Shown: positions 1 to 9,769, counted from the stretch's first letter. The stretch: DNA of 64,000 nucleotides from Rhipicephalus microplus (GCF_043290135.1 NC_134702.1:188760491-188824490), one strand, 5' to 3'. The notes: generated by a model from the letters alone, not told the origin. Translations and numbers: made by a program.

Positions 1-741
1 ACTACGTGGTGTTTGTGTGTACGCTTGAATCAGCGTGGGTTGCTGCTTTTACGTTCTGCTGTACCCATGAAGTCTCGAGCAAGTCTATAAACGTCAGCAC
101 ACCGCGCTGTATATCTCAGGCTTGAAGATAGTCACGACCAACACACGACAGCAACAGTTGGGAAGGCTAATATGGCGGCGGAGAACACAACAGGCCTTAC
201 GAATATATACTTTAGTCCGACGCAGGGCAGAAAACAGCACTGGAATCTGAGGCAAATATGTTATCATTCTTTATTCTACTCTACTTGTCGCATGTGCGAT
301 ACGGATCGCGCATGGCGGCGACGGGCTCGGTCGTGTTGCATATCGCATGCACGAAATGCATCGCGAAGGTCAGCTTCGGGGTCTGCAGTTCGCCTGTGTT
401 TTGCGACCACCTGGAAATCGACCACCATTGCCGTCGGCCTCCTGTACGCTCGCTCATGGAGTGCTCGCCTGTCTTCGCCGCCGCGATGAGCTCCGGGCTG
501 ACGATATTGGGCTGCGACCTCGTCGCTGTGTTGGGAGTCGTGGAAAACAGGTTGCGGGTTCTCGTAAAGAGCTTGGTTGTAGTATGTCGCGCGCTGTAAG
601 TGCACCAGCACGGGCTGGCGGGGCTTTCGCTAGCGTCTGTACTCACTGAAAATTGGTCGCCATTACAGTTGGCTTTCCAGTCAGTCGGTCGCATAGCTTA
701 TGTCTCAAGTGTGTCGTGCTAGAAGAAGAAGAAAAGTATAC
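1..741. other. Unassigned flank; possible LTR of the adjacent Gypsy element
   Basis: No protein family is recognisable on either strand; several overlapping 70-140 codon frames look like chance. The Gypsy pol immediately to the right reads leftwards, so its 3' LTR should lie here. A minus-strand G9 tract at 748-756 is followed on that strand by TGTGGTATAC from about 742, as expected for a polypurine tract and an LTR start. No second LTR copy is present to confirm it, so the far LTR end cannot be set. Confidence 0.3.
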
Positions 742-1958
742 CACAGATAGCCCCCCCCCTGCAGACAAGTGGCCGTGGGCACTTGAAGAAAAAAAATGAT
801 AAGACGCAGCTTGCCAGAATGGGTGCCGGCTTGATCCTTTCAATGCTGACTGTGTCTTTATGCCCATTACGCAGTATTGTAAAATGATGTTCAGAACGCT
901 TGATGACTGGGAAAGGACCGTCACAGCGAGGCTGAAGAGCACGGCGAGGCGCATCGATATGAACAAAAACGTGTGAAGATGTCTGTAGGTTTGCCGGCAG
1001 AAAAACGTCGTTCTTAGTGTGAGCTGAAGTTGATGGGCGCAAGTTTTGCATGAAGATCCAAAGACGCTGGACGAAAGAAGATGGATCCAAAACACTCTGC
1101 GTAGTAACAGGGCTGACGAGGTGACCAGGCAAACGGAGTGTGCAGCCATAAACCTTCTCGACTACAGAGCAGGCAAGTTCTGGCCGAAGTGTTGAACGCA
1201 GGCCGAGAAGCACGATGGGGAGGTGTGATACCCAATCTTCGGCGTGAGGCTGCGAGGCGAGTGCTGTTTTTAGATGACGGTGGAGTCTCTCCACTAAGCC
1301 ATTTGATGCTGGATGATACGCAGTTGTGCGAATACGTGCACAACCCAGTAGAGATGTGACAGAGGTGAAAAGCGCTGACTCAAACTGCCTGCCTCGATCA
1401 GTAGTGACCGTTGATGGTACACCGAAACGGCTAATCTAGGTAGCAAGAAAGGTACGAGCAACTGTTTCTGCCGTGATGTCACGCATTGGAGCTGCTTCAG
1501 GCCATCTAGTGTACCTGTCAATACACATAAGCAAATACGTATTTCCCCGACATAGAGGTTATGGGCCGAAAATGTCCAAATATGGTTTCGAAACGTGCAT
1601 CAGGGAGAGGGAATTTTCCCCATGAAGGCTTGGTGTGCCGTCGCACCTTGGTACGCTGACATGCTCTGCAAGTGCGAACCCAATCCCGAATGTTTGCGCA
1701 TATGCGCGGCCAGACATGGCGTTCAGTGACCAGATGTTGCGTAGCTCTTACGCCTGGATGGCAGATGGAGAGGAGGGTGTCAAAAACAGGATGACGAAGC
1801 TGTGAAAGAACACAGATACGAGTGCAGTTGTGTGAAACATCGGACCAGAGCCTAACGTCGTCGTCGGGAAAGTTGACTTGTTCCAGTCGGAGAGAAGTAG
1901 AAGATCGGAGTCGTGGAAGCTCATCGTGTAATGCCTGTGCTTCCGCGAGCAAGGACAA
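719..1958 (-). pseudogene. Gypsy-1 integrase (zinc-binding, core and C-terminal parts)
   Basis: Frame 1958-1518 contains the HHCC zinc-binding module: H in ICHPGV, then CRACQRT. The core follows in a shifted frame across 1518-1290, where I read [17 protein letters not shown] and [15 protein letters not shown], supplying the DDE catalytic residues, with one TAG in between. Frame 1294-719 holds the C-terminal region ([19 protein letters not shown]). The full set of integrase landmarks is present but spread over at least two frames with a nonsense codon, so it is a pseudogene. Confidence 0.85.
748..756 (-). other. Candidate polypurine tract of Gypsy-1
   Basis: A run of nine C on the plus strand is G9 on the minus strand. 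It lies between the end of the integrase frame and a TG-starting sequence, the position of a plus-strand primer in an LTR retrotransposon. Position is the only support. Confidence 0.35.
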
Positions 1959-2322
1959 TGAAAAGTCGGTGGTGCCTGTCGTGGCATTGATAGTAATACG
2001 ACTGAGAGCGCCCGCTGCACTGTTAAAGCTGCCTTTTACATAACGTATGTCTGCTGTGAATTCGGCAATGAAAGCAAGGTGTCGAAGTTCTCTGGGAGTG
2101 TGCGTGATACTGCAGGAACGTAAACCTGAAACAAGGGGCCTGTGGTCGGTAGGAATGGCAAATTGTCGCCCTTCAAGGGCGACAATTCAAGGGCGACAAG
2201 TACCTGAAATGCTTCACCGCAAGGAAGGCCGCGAGGAGCTCGCGTCCGAAAGTACTATATCGGCACTCAGTGTCGCGTAACTTGCGGGAAAAGAAGGATA
2301 TTGGAGCCCATGCACCATTGAT

Positions 2323-3326
2323 CTATTGATGAAGAGTGGCTCCAATTGCTTCTGAAGAAGCGTCCACCATGAGGCTAGTGGGAGCAGTTGGTGAAGGGTG
2401 GTGCAAGAGGTTTTCGTGGGCGAGCTTGGTTTGAACGGCGGCAAAAGCTTGATCCGCGACCGTGTCCCAGGGAAGTGCAGTTGACTCGGCTTGCGAAGTC
2501 GAGAGTATTGCTTCCAGAGGTTGCAGCAGTGTAGAGCATGTAGGGATGAAGCGGCGACAAAAATTGACGAGTCCGAGAAAACGTCGTAGACTGCGCATGG
2601 ACGTGGGAGGCGAGTACTCTAGGATAGCTTGAACCTTCTCAGGTAGAAGAGTGATGCCATCTTTAGTGATCTGATGTCCGTAGAATTCTATCTCTGAGAC
2701 TCCAAACTGCACTTTTCTACAATGATGACAGGGTCGTAATCACGTAGTCGAGTGAAAAGCTGACGCAGATGTGCCTTATGCGTTTCAGCGTCCTTGCTGG
2801 CAACAAGAAGATCATCGATATAGGCGAAACAAAACGGCAAGCCTCTTGTGACTTTGTCTATAACACGCTGAATTGTCTGAGCTGCGTTTCCTAAACTGAA
2901 GGGCATTCGTAAATACTCATGGAGCCCAAATGGGGTAATTATCGCAGTTTTAGGAATGTCAGAAGGCTCAATGGAGATCTGGTGATAAGCTTTCACAAGA
3001 TAAATCTTCGAGTATACAGTTGTGCCGGTTAAAAAGGCAGTACAGTCCTGAATATTGGGTAACGGGTATTGATCTGGAGCGGTGACTGCATTGAGAGCTC
3101 GATAATCACCACAGGGTCGCCAGTCATTGTTCTTCTTGGGAACCATGTGTAGCGCTGACGACCACGAGCTTGATGACGGACGAATGATTTGCAACTGTAA
3201 CGTATACTCAAACTCGTTGCGTGCAATTTGAAGTTTATCAAGGCCAAGTCGGCGAGGGCGGCAGTGAACCGGTGGGCATGTTGTAACGGTGCAGTGGGTC
3301 ACAGTGTGCTTGGGAGTCTCATTCAT
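2323..3326 (-). pseudogene. Gypsy-1 reverse transcriptase (two frames)
   Basis: The upstream piece (3326-2688) has [11 protein letters not shown] (the YxDLxxAYHQI block with D replaced by V), then [11 protein letters not shown] and the catalytic box AYIDDLL, typical of Ty3/Gypsy RT. The downstream piece (2712-2323) continues with GHQITKDGI, then LRRFLGLVNFCRRFIP of the RT connection, and DASSEAIGATL at the start of RNase H. The two frames overlap around 2700, showing a frameshift. The remaining RNase H (FGRELLAAF) can be followed to about 2000 in yet another frame. The enzyme would copy element RNA into cDNA; this copy cannot make it. Confidence 0.85.
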
Positions 3327-3741
3327 TCCTTCCCGGCAAATTCAGCGCAAGGCTGCCGTCATCATCGCCTGTTCTGATAGCCCCGTGATGCGCCGCCAAG
3401 CGCTGGAGAAGGCCAGGACCGCTGTCAACAACATCGACAAGCGAGACAGCGCGGCACTCGTCCAGGGCCGCTCCTTTCGGGACGCTGTCGCCTCAAGTCG
3501 TCGATCGGCGTTGGCATCCCCTACCCACCCTACTACCAGTGTGCCTACAGCAAGTGCGAGTGCCCAATCGCCCCCTCCTCTGGATATCCTCACCACCAAG
3601 GCAAACCCGAAGAACGCGGTGATCAGTGCTCCTGTTGCTGCTATCCGCGCTGTGATGGTTTTCCTGCCAGCTGATTCGCCGGTTCGTGGTCTGTGTGCTG
3701 CGGCTATCACTGCGCATGAAGCGATCGTTCCGGCGAAATAA
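3327..3741 (+). pseudogene. Unidentified plus-strand ORF fragment (LINE ORF1-like tail?)
   Basis: An open frame runs to a TAA at 3739-3741. From about 3340 it encodes a basic, then Ser/Pro/Ala-rich stretch (RRQALEKARTAVNNI, then SVPTASASAQSPPP). I recognise no domain. Its start abuts the broken end of Gypsy-1, so the 5' part is missing. The composition and the T-rich DNA that follows would fit the C-terminal tail of a LINE ORF1 and a 3' UTR, but nothing proves this. Confidence 0.3.
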
Positions 3742-3839
3742 GGTGTCTGGATTACCACATCGACTTCATCGAGACTCTCTTATGTGTGTTCAGCTAAACA
3801 TCCCTTCTCATTTACCCTTTTCTTTTTTTGTTTCCTTCT

Positions 3840-4180
3840 TAATCCTTTTTTTGCTGAACTAAACCTTTGTTTTTTTTCTTCTTTCCTTTCTCGCGTTTGG
3901 GCTATGTGCCCTTGCCAGTGTTCTGTGCGCCCACTGGATTATTTCACCGAGGCCAACAGGACACTAAACTGCGAGTTCAACTGAATTTTTTTCCATTCTT
4001 GTTGAAGTGGAACTTTTTTCTTTTTTCTAGTGCTTGCGCTACGTGCTCACGAAAGTGTTTTCCAACAAGACGCCAATCTGCGAGTTCAAATGATTTTTTT
4101 ATATCTTCTCGTTGAACTGGAACCATTCGTTTTTTTTTTCTCTCGTGCTTGCGCTCTGTGCTCACGCGAGTGTTTCCCCC
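3840..4180. repeat. T-rich imperfect tandem repeat, period about 110-115 bp
   Basis: The marker TGCGAGTTCAA occurs at 3970 and 4079 (spacing 109). The marker GTGCTTGCGCT occurs at 4030 and 4145 (spacing 115). A more diverged version of the second block is visible near 3889. Long T-runs separate the blocks. About three degenerate copies can be recognised. Confidence 0.55.
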
Positions 4181-4564
4181 ATCATTTGATACGCCTCAAC
4201 GGACATCCTCTTCTTTTTCGGTGATTTATTTCCCCGGCCTTCCCAACGGCTTTTCCTGGGGGTTGCGGATCATCACAGCGATTTCGGACTAACACTATGT
4301 GATGCGGCGTGAATACTTTTCACTACTTTTCTCCTAACTCTTCTCTTCTGTCTTTTTATTTCCCATTCCCCCTTCCCTGCGCATAACTGTGGAGGTGGCC
4401 TCGATTGAGAGAGGCAGCAACGGGACTGCGCTATTTTTTCCTTTTCCCTCTTTCAAAGCCACTTGCGCGTTTGCCAGGCGTTTCTACACGTTGGCGGTAG
4501 ATTGGGTACCAGCGTTCTTGCCGAATGGTTGGCCTTGAGTTTCAGCGCCCACCACGGGTGTTTT
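4181..4564. other. Pyrimidine-rich stretch without a recognisable feature
   Basis: No coding frame or repeat is apparent. The composition is T/C-rich up to about 4460 and then more balanced up to the inverted repeat at 4565. Confidence 0.3.
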
Positions 4565-5433
4565 ATACCCCTGTCACTCGGGCACCCGTGAAGACCGTTT
4601 AACTCCCTCGTCTTTACGACAACGAAGATGCGGCTGGTGTCACACGGCCACCCTTACGCAAACGAAGGTGAACGGAGCATTTCGCAAAGGACGTTCAACG
4701 ATCTCCCTTCGCAGCAAAACGAGGTACTCTCGTCCTCTGCAATCTGGAGGTCAGAGAAAAATTTCGAGCACTAATTCGCCGCAGCGAAAGAATAATACAT
4801 TTTAGCAATATTAAACGTTGTTTCGTTGTAGTACTCATTCACAACGCGTGTTTGTTTACAATATTTACGCCCGCCAGAGTTCACTTACTCTAGACACCGA
4901 TGCCCTACACACCGTGCCTCGCGAGTCGGGCCGGCCGGTGCCAGCCGATCAACGTCATTACCAGCGCAATATCGCGCCACTTCCTCACGTAGTCCGCTGT
5001 GTCACTCATGACTGAAGAACACAAAATGTGCGCTCACGAGGCAAGGAAGCATAAGAACTTCCGTATCGGGCATGTACACAGGCAACAAAACAACTAAAAG
5101 CACAATGTGGCCAGCGTCACTAGCAGCATTGCTACATTTAGCAAATGCGTTTTTATTTGAAATTATTTTTAATGGTTTGTTAGTCGCATACCTACTTTAT
5201 AGTGCTTTTTTGTAAAAACCGCATAACGAGGATTCACAAAAAATCAACAGGGATCAAATTAGAATACTTTTCCGAAAGTAAAACAGCGTCAGCTGAGCCC
5301 TCTCGCGGCAACTGTTACAACCTTGTCATTGCCGTGTGACACTGCTACAACTCCTTCTCCGTCGAACCCCCTAGGGGAGATTTACGTTGACGGTGTTCAA
5401 CGGAGTTTGGTGGTGGCTGTGTGACAGGGGTAT
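4565..5433. mobile_element. MITE-like element with 13-bp terminal inverted repeats
   Basis: ATACCCCTGTCAC at 4565-4577 is matched by its exact reverse complement at 5421-5433. Just inside, both arms carry related sequence: a CACC block near the end, and GTGTCACACGGC at about 4638 on the plus strand and near 5335 on the minus strand. The interior of about 870 bp has no transposase. If the outer TA pairs are a duplicated target, the inverted repeat proper starts at CCCCTG, but the flanks do not settle this. I cannot name the superfamily. Confidence 0.6.
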
Positions 5434-5815
5434 CAGTTGATTAGTTGACTTACGCTCAGAAAGCGCCGTTGTCCATCCAGAACACTGGAACTCTTCGAAA
5501 GAAATGTCGTCCCCTTGCATAGTGACTTGCATAGCCATCTTGATAGCTGAAACGCGCTAAGCCTAGCGTTAGGCTTAGCTAATCCTAACATTAGGCCTAG
5601 CAACCCATGGCGTGGTCTAGCAAAAACGTCCTTCAAAACTCGGTAAAAGATACACCCACCGTTACAACATTCTTTCCACGGGGTCCTTAAGACTTCAGGC
5701 GTCAACTGGAGCGAAAGGCATGAAACACATAGCTAAGTTTCACAGAAAAAAAGGTGAACAAACAGGAGCCGATGTTTAGACGACCAAATGAATCGGCGCC
5801 CCCTAGCGTCCATGC
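5434..5815. other. Intergenic stretch, no recognisable element
   Basis: The only structure seen is a short palindrome near 5558-5582 with arms GCTAAGCCTA and TAGGCTTAGC. No credible coding frame is present. Confidence 0.3.
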
Positions 5816-5983
5816 CTGATAAAAGTTTTTTCATCATTGAGGAAAGCAGCATATTTTTATGGTAAAAGCAAATGGCAGCGATGTTCGATTAGATGTACAT
5901 TATGATATGCGCACTGGTAAACCTTGGTGTCGCAGTATTACAACACACAATAAAAAAAGATACCGCTTAAGTTGAGAGCGCTT

Positions 5984-6055
5984 TGGGGGTGCCGGGGTTC
6001 GAACGCGGGACTTCTCACATTCAAAGCTAGCGCTCTACGACTGAGCTGCGCCCCC
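5984..6055 (-). pseudogene. Decayed tRNA-Ala-like head
   Basis: The 72-nt segment keeps a GGGGGCG / CACCCCC acceptor arm, a D arm and a TTCGAAC T-loop. The anticodon loop reads TTTGAAT, so the UGC anticodon is lost. It fits a relic of the same tRNA-derived unit. Confidence 0.65.
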
Positions 6056-6329
6056 TTTACGTCTTAAGCGCTCATTAACGCATTTCTTGCTGTTCATCAG
6101 ATTGTTCTAAAAATAAAATAAATTAATAATTGAAATGTAAACGCAAAATCTTCTCATCATTGCTGCTGGATAGTTCTTTAGTCATTGAGGAAACCCGCAT
6201 ATTTAAATGGTCAAAGAATATGGCAGCGATTTTCGATTACATGTACATTATGATATGCACACTGGTAGGTCATGGTACCGAATTAATACAACACGCAATA
6301 AAAAGATACCGCTAAAGACGAGAGCACTT

Positions 6330-6399
6330 CGGAGGTGCCGATGTTTGAACCCGAAACTTCCCACATGCAAAGCGAGCGCTCTACGACTAAGCAACACCC
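6330..6399 (-). pseudogene. Decayed tRNA-Ala-like head interrupted by a LINE remnant
   Basis: The TGC anticodon loop (TTTGCAT) and the CACCTCC 3' arm are visible. The 5' end is broken at 6399/6400 by an 18-bp insertion flanked by copies of the tRNA 5' region. Confidence 0.65.
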
Positions 6400-6434
6400 T
6401 TTTCTTTCTTTATTGTGCGACTAAGCCACACCCC
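6384..6434 (-). mobile_element. Tx1-like copy D: 18-bp LINE 3'-end remnant with its own TSD
   Basis: Bases 6400-6417 read on the minus strand as CACAATAAAGAAAGAAAA. This matches the AATAAAGAAAAAAAA 3' ends of LINE copies B and C. It is flanked by CGACTAAGCAACACCC (6384-6399) and CGACTAAGCCACACCC (6418-6433), a 16-bp target duplication with one mismatch, covering the start of the tRNA-like head. I read this as an extreme 5' truncation during target-primed reverse transcription at the site used by the longer copies. Confidence 0.75.
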
Positions 6435-6708
6435 GTTTACGTCCTAAATGCTCGCTAACGCTTTTCTTGGTGTTTATCAGATTGTTTTTAAAATAAAATA
6501 AATCATTATTGAAATATAAAAGCAAAATCATCTCATCATTGCTGCCTCATAGTTTTTAGTCATTGAGGAAAGCCGCATATATAAATGGTCAAAGAATATA
6601 GCAGCGATTTTCGATTACATGTACTTTATGAAATGCGCACTGGTAAGTCATGGTACCGAATTATTATAACACGCAATAAAAAAGATTTCGCTATAGACGA
6701 GAGCACTT

Positions 6709-6780
6709 TGGAGGCGCTGGGGTTTGAACCCGGAACTTTACACATGCAAAGCGAGCGCTCTACAACTGAGCACCGCCCCC
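6709..6780 (-). pseudogene. Diverged tRNA-Ala(UGC)-like head
   Basis: The segment keeps the UGC anticodon, the GCTC/GAGC D stem, a TTCAAAC T-loop and a fully paired acceptor stem. Relative to young units the 6:67 pair has changed from U-A to C-G with pairing kept, and G3:U70 is retained. The anticodon stem has two mismatches and the T stem one, so a functional tRNA is unlikely. Confidence 0.6.
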
Positions 6781-7053
6781 GTTTCGTCTGGAGTGCTCAT
6801 TAACGCGTTTCTTGGAGCTCATCAGCTTGTCTTAACAATAAAATAAATCATTTGTCGAAATTAATTAGAATAATCTCGTCATTGCGGCCTGATACAGTTT
6901 TTTGTCAATGAGGAAAGCTGCACATTTCTAAGGTCCAAAAAAGTGGCAGCGATGTTCGATTAGATGTACTTTGTGATATTCGCACTGGTAAGTCATGATG
7001 CCGTAATATTACAACACACAATAAAAAAAGATTCCGTTACAGTGAGACCGCTT

Positions 7054-7096
7054 TGGAGGTGCAGGGATTTGAACCCGGGACTTCCCTATTGCAAAA
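7054..7096 (-). pseudogene. Truncated tRNA-Ala-like head
   Basis: Only the 3' half is present: discriminator, acceptor 3' strand, T arm (TTCAAAT loop) and part of the anticodon arm. It breaks off at about 7096 into CCAGTG-rich sequence. The missing half resumes at 20184 after roughly 13 kb of other elements. Confidence 0.65.
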
Positions 7097-7259
7097 ACCA
7101 GTGCCACTGGGTACGAGCGTCCAGTGCCAGGGCTGATTATGGGCCATGTACGGCGCTAGTACCAGCGCCGCTCAGCACAGGTACTAAGGCGCTGAAGCGG
7201 CAGCGTCCTAGTACTATACGCAAAATGGCTTCCCAGGGTTAAAACGGGGTGCCTCTTCA

Positions 7260-7261
<2 letters not shown>
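7097..7261. other. CCAGTGC-rich junction sequence
   Basis: Contains CCAGTGCCACTGG and further CCAGTG/CCAGCG words, the same word family as the cluster at 19965-20165. No coding potential. Confidence 0.4.
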
Positions 7262-7328
<67 letters not shown>

Positions 7329-7330
7329 TA
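7262..7330. repeat. (TA)n microsatellite
   Basis: About 69 bp of almost pure TA, ending in TACATATATA directly before the LTR element. Confidence 0.95.
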
Positions 7331-7561
7331 TGTGACGTAAGAAGGTAGCGACGGTTGGTAGAAGCGGAGGAGGAAAAAGTGCAGTATGGAATAAACATGG
7401 CGTAGGAATGACGCAATGCTGAAAGTTTAGGGCAAATTCACCTTATAATCGGCCAATCCCCTTCTTTGGGTACGAGCCATTTGCACAGGGAAACAACAAC
7501 AACAACAACAACAACATGGCGTATGAGCCAGGCCACGTCTCCCATTGTTCGTAGCGTCACA
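7331..7561 (+). repeat. 5' LTR, containing a nested LINE tail
   Basis: About 112 bp of LTR once the 109-bp insertion at 7405-7513 and the duplicated 10 bp are removed. Begins TGTGACG and ends CGTCACA. Confidence 0.65.
7405..7513 (+). mobile_element. Truncated I-like LINE 3' end with (AAC)n tail
   Basis: The insert is flanked by ACATGGCGTA at 7395-7404 and 7514-7523, a 10-bp target duplication. Its end (GGCCAATCCCC, GGGTACGAGCCA, then CAGGGAAACAACAAC) parallels the minus-strand 3' end of the larger I-like element near 23780-23830 (GGTCAATCACC, GGGTATGCGCCA, then AGGAGAACAACAAC). Both therefore probably belong to related families. Confidence 0.65.
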
Positions 7562-7646
7562 CGAGTCGACAGGATGAAGACCTCCCAGCCACTTCATCAG
7601 TGTATTATCATCGACGCAGTTCTCCACAAGACACGCTGACCATACA

Positions 7647-8794
7647 TTGACTACCGAATCATCGCCTAGAAGGACAACGACCAGCACCATGACAGAACCA
7701 TCGGCTGACCTCGACATCCCCAAGTACACCAGATCAGCGGACGACGGACCCGTACAGGACTGGTTCAACCTATTCGTGGTCCACGCCGCCGCTGCATCCT
7801 GGTCGGAACGGGAGATGATCATCAACTTCACTGACTACATCTCCGGTGAGGCATTTAAGTTTTACCTCATGCACATCTTTGAAAATGACGAGTCCTGGCA
7901 AGGATAAAAGATGAAGTGATCACTCATTTTAACAACTATGAACAAGACCTACTCATTTCCAACCATATAGAGACAACAGCACACTATCGTCAATTCCTTA
8001 AGCAGTCCTCAACCATTCGAATGGCCAGCACGAATCGACAACTGTCTCAATACGAAGTGGCACATGGGTTTACTTACAGAAGGCCATGCGTATATTGGGA
8101 AAAACCTAACCGACAAGCGCGCCTCCCTTCTGCGCGAAAGACAGCATTCCCGAAGTCCTCGCTTCAGCATATGACACGAGACGTTGCTCAACCACCTGAT
8201 GCCCTTCACTCTTCTTCTCGCATACGCGGTCCACCACATGGGTTTTCATCACGTGGTTCTTCAAGCGCTCCTAACGCTCCCCACTTGCCTTATAAGGATG
8301 CCTTGCTCATGGTAGACCAGCTGACGCATAGAGAAAATGCCGAACAATGCCATGACGACTCGAGGAGTGAAAATCAGTCTTCACACATTAGATCAGCTTA
8401 CTTTCCATCTAGCAAAATTTGGCTACCTCCTGGTTTTCCGTCACTTGACTCTTTCGTCGCTCACAACGCCCACCTCACATCTAGCACGCTCACAGCGATC
8501 GGGATAGACCTGCGCAGCTCGGAGAATAGTCAGCCAAGCCCTGAACTTACCATCCAGATTCAGGCGCAAGAATCACTCGCTGCGAACAGCGAAGAAGAAG
8601 CCCCTGTTAATGTATTTGTCAACTCTGAAGCATTACCTTCATTACCCAAAATGCAGCACAGCAGCCTAGAGACTACTACCTGCCCACTCGACACCACATT
8701 CAGTTGCCCAGAAAGTCAGTGTCATGGTCAAAAAGGGCTGCCACCTCAGCTTTTTTTGCAGCAACATCATCAATGCCACCAAGTCCAAGAATAA
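7647..8794 (+). pseudogene. Gag-like protein of the non-autonomous LTR element (two frames)
   Basis: Frame 7647-7907 encodes a capsid-like N-terminal region (IPKYTRSADDGPVQDWFN, then GEAFKFYL) ending in TAA after WQG. Frame 7916-8794 continues with EVITHFNNYEQDLL-type sequence before becoming low-similarity. The spacing of W/F, GEA and HFNNY resembles LTR-retrotransposon Gag capsid cores. Stop and frameshift between the parts indicate decay. I see no CCHC knuckle, protease or polymerase. Identification as Gag rests on context and weak motif style. Confidence 0.45.
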
Positions 8795-9469
8795 CAAAGA
8801 TTCCAAGGGCTATACGAACAAGGACTACGACGAATGGAATCATCTTCGGAAGAACACACACGGTTTATGGAAAGCCGTTTACAAACGTGTCCACCAAATC
8901 GACGACATATTCAACATTTCTCGCTCAAAACAAAGAAAGCATCGAATCCAGGATATTTTTCCAAGGGACGTCGAGTAAGCTTTCTCCAGTCGAGATCAAA
9001 ACTCAGGCAACACGACGTACAACGTCGAGAAAGGCGCCAAACCATACCCTGCATTCCCCAAGAACGTAGAAATCACCACACCAGCCTCGTTCAACAAGCA
9101 CGCAAACGGGTGGCGTCGCATGGGTTCCAATCAAGACAAATAGCATGACACCTGCGCAAATCATCCAGCCAGTGCTTCAAGGCCATCACACCACGTTCAT
9201 TCATCACAAGAATACCGGCTGTGTTTCCATCTGATTTCACGCTCAAAGCATGCTTATGTCGTCCAGAGCGCAACAGCCAGCCTCGCCCTCCAGAGCGTAC
9301 TTGATACCCCGGATCGCTGTCCTCTCCTGTAAAGCTATAGTGTGTTAACGGAAACTTCTCGGACTTGAAATGACCTTCTCTTTTTGACAGTGTTCAGTTC
9401 TAAGCCGTGCATGTTCAGTTTTCATTTCTGTTCGTCTGACGCGACTTCTTTCGGGGGGCGGGAGAATCG
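8795..9469 (+). other. Interior of the LTR element without recognisable domains
   Basis: Short overlapping frames of about 100 codons (for example 8834-9148) have no recognisable motif. The segment ends in the purine-rich tract next to the 3' LTR. Confidence 0.35.
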
Positions 9470-9575
9470 TGTGACGTATCAAGCGATGGGTAGTAGAGGC
9501 GAGAAGGAAGAGGTCAGTATGGAATAAACATGGCGTATGAGCGAGGCCACGTCTCCCATCCTTCGTAACGTCATA
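9470..9575 (+). repeat. 3' LTR of the non-autonomous element
   Basis: About 106 bp, from TGTGACGTATC after the purine tract to CGTCATA. It lacks the nested LINE tail of the 5' copy, which helps define that insertion. Confidence 0.65.
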
Positions 9576-9595
9576 TCTATATATATATATATATG
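9576..9595. repeat. Short (TA)n microsatellite
   Basis: TCTATATATATATATATATG between the LTR element and a Penelope fragment. Confidence 0.8.
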
Positions 9596-9733
9596 TAGCG
9601 AACCTGGTCACGGTTTCGACAAAATTTCGGCCATTATTATTCAGTCTCGTTTCAAGACAAATCACGATAGGGAAGTGAGAGAATCCTTCTTGATCCACAA
9701 ATTTAGCACGATCAAAGTAATTTAGGACGATCA
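9596..9733 (+). mobile_element. Inverted fragment of a Penelope-like element 3' end
   Basis: The plus strand encodes EPGHGFDKISA, then RFKTNHDREVRESFLIHKF. This is the Penelope C-terminus that appears on the minus strand at 9930-10080, 14385-14540 and 15120-15260. It is therefore an inverted piece at the left edge of Penelope copy 1, a common product of 5'-truncating, inverting insertion. Confidence 0.7.
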
Positions 9734-9769
9734 AAGTAATCTGTCAGAAATCTTGCGTTACCATCACTG

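Larger units (their letters stand above)
719..3326 (-). mobile_element. Gypsy-1: 5'-truncated, decayed Ty3/Gypsy retrotransposon (pol only)
   Basis: The minus strand carries RT, RNase H and integrase in the order normal for Ty3/Gypsy. The parts lie in different frames and at least one nonsense codon falls inside the integrase, so the copy is dead. The protein style (GDYRALN in RT, HLKTAL and GLRSTL in the integrase C-terminal part) resembles the CsRn1/Kabuki-type branch known from arthropods; this subgroup is my inference. Gag and protease are missing: homology stops abruptly near 3326, where an unrelated plus-strand frame starts. A short local duplication of about 13 bp at 2165-2200, within the RNase H part, adds to the frame damage. 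Confidence 0.85.
5816..7096 (-). repeat. Four diverged units of the tRNA-Ala satellite
   Basis: Units recur at about 350 bp with the same order as the main array: a T-rich block, a variant of GAGGAAAGCCGCATA, an ATGTACTTTATGAT-like block, an A-run, then a tRNA-like head on the minus strand. Divergence from the main array and between neighbours is high, marking an old array edge. The fourth unit is cut inside its tRNA-like head at about 7096. The second head is interrupted by an 18-bp LINE remnant. Confidence 0.85.
7331..9575 (+). mobile_element. Short non-autonomous LTR retrotransposon with LTRs of about 110 bp
   Basis: Two direct repeats starting TGTGACGTA flank a 1.9-kb interior. The 5' copy (7331-7561) shares GTATGGAATAAACATGGCGTA and the block GGCCACGTCTCCCAT with the 3' copy (9470-9575), and ends GCGTCACA versus CGTCATA. 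The purine tract GGGGGGCGGGAGAATCG at 9453-9469 directly precedes the 3' LTR. The interior has only a Gag-like frame and no RT or integrase, so it would depend on enzymes made elsewhere. No convincing tRNA primer site is seen. It sits between TA microsatellites, hiding any target duplication. Confidence 0.7.

Noticed and set aside
172..694. Overlapping ORFs of 100-137 codons on both strands
   Set aside because: Several mutually overlapping GC-rich frames with no recognisable motif; chance frames are likelier.
2160..2200. Palindrome ATTGTCGCCCTTCAAGGGC as an operator-like site
   Set aside because: It lies inside the decayed Gypsy RNase H and is explained by a short local duplication.
5558..5610. 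TTAGG-like words suggesting telomeric repeat
   Set aside because: Only a few scattered words within a palindrome; no tandem TTAGG run.
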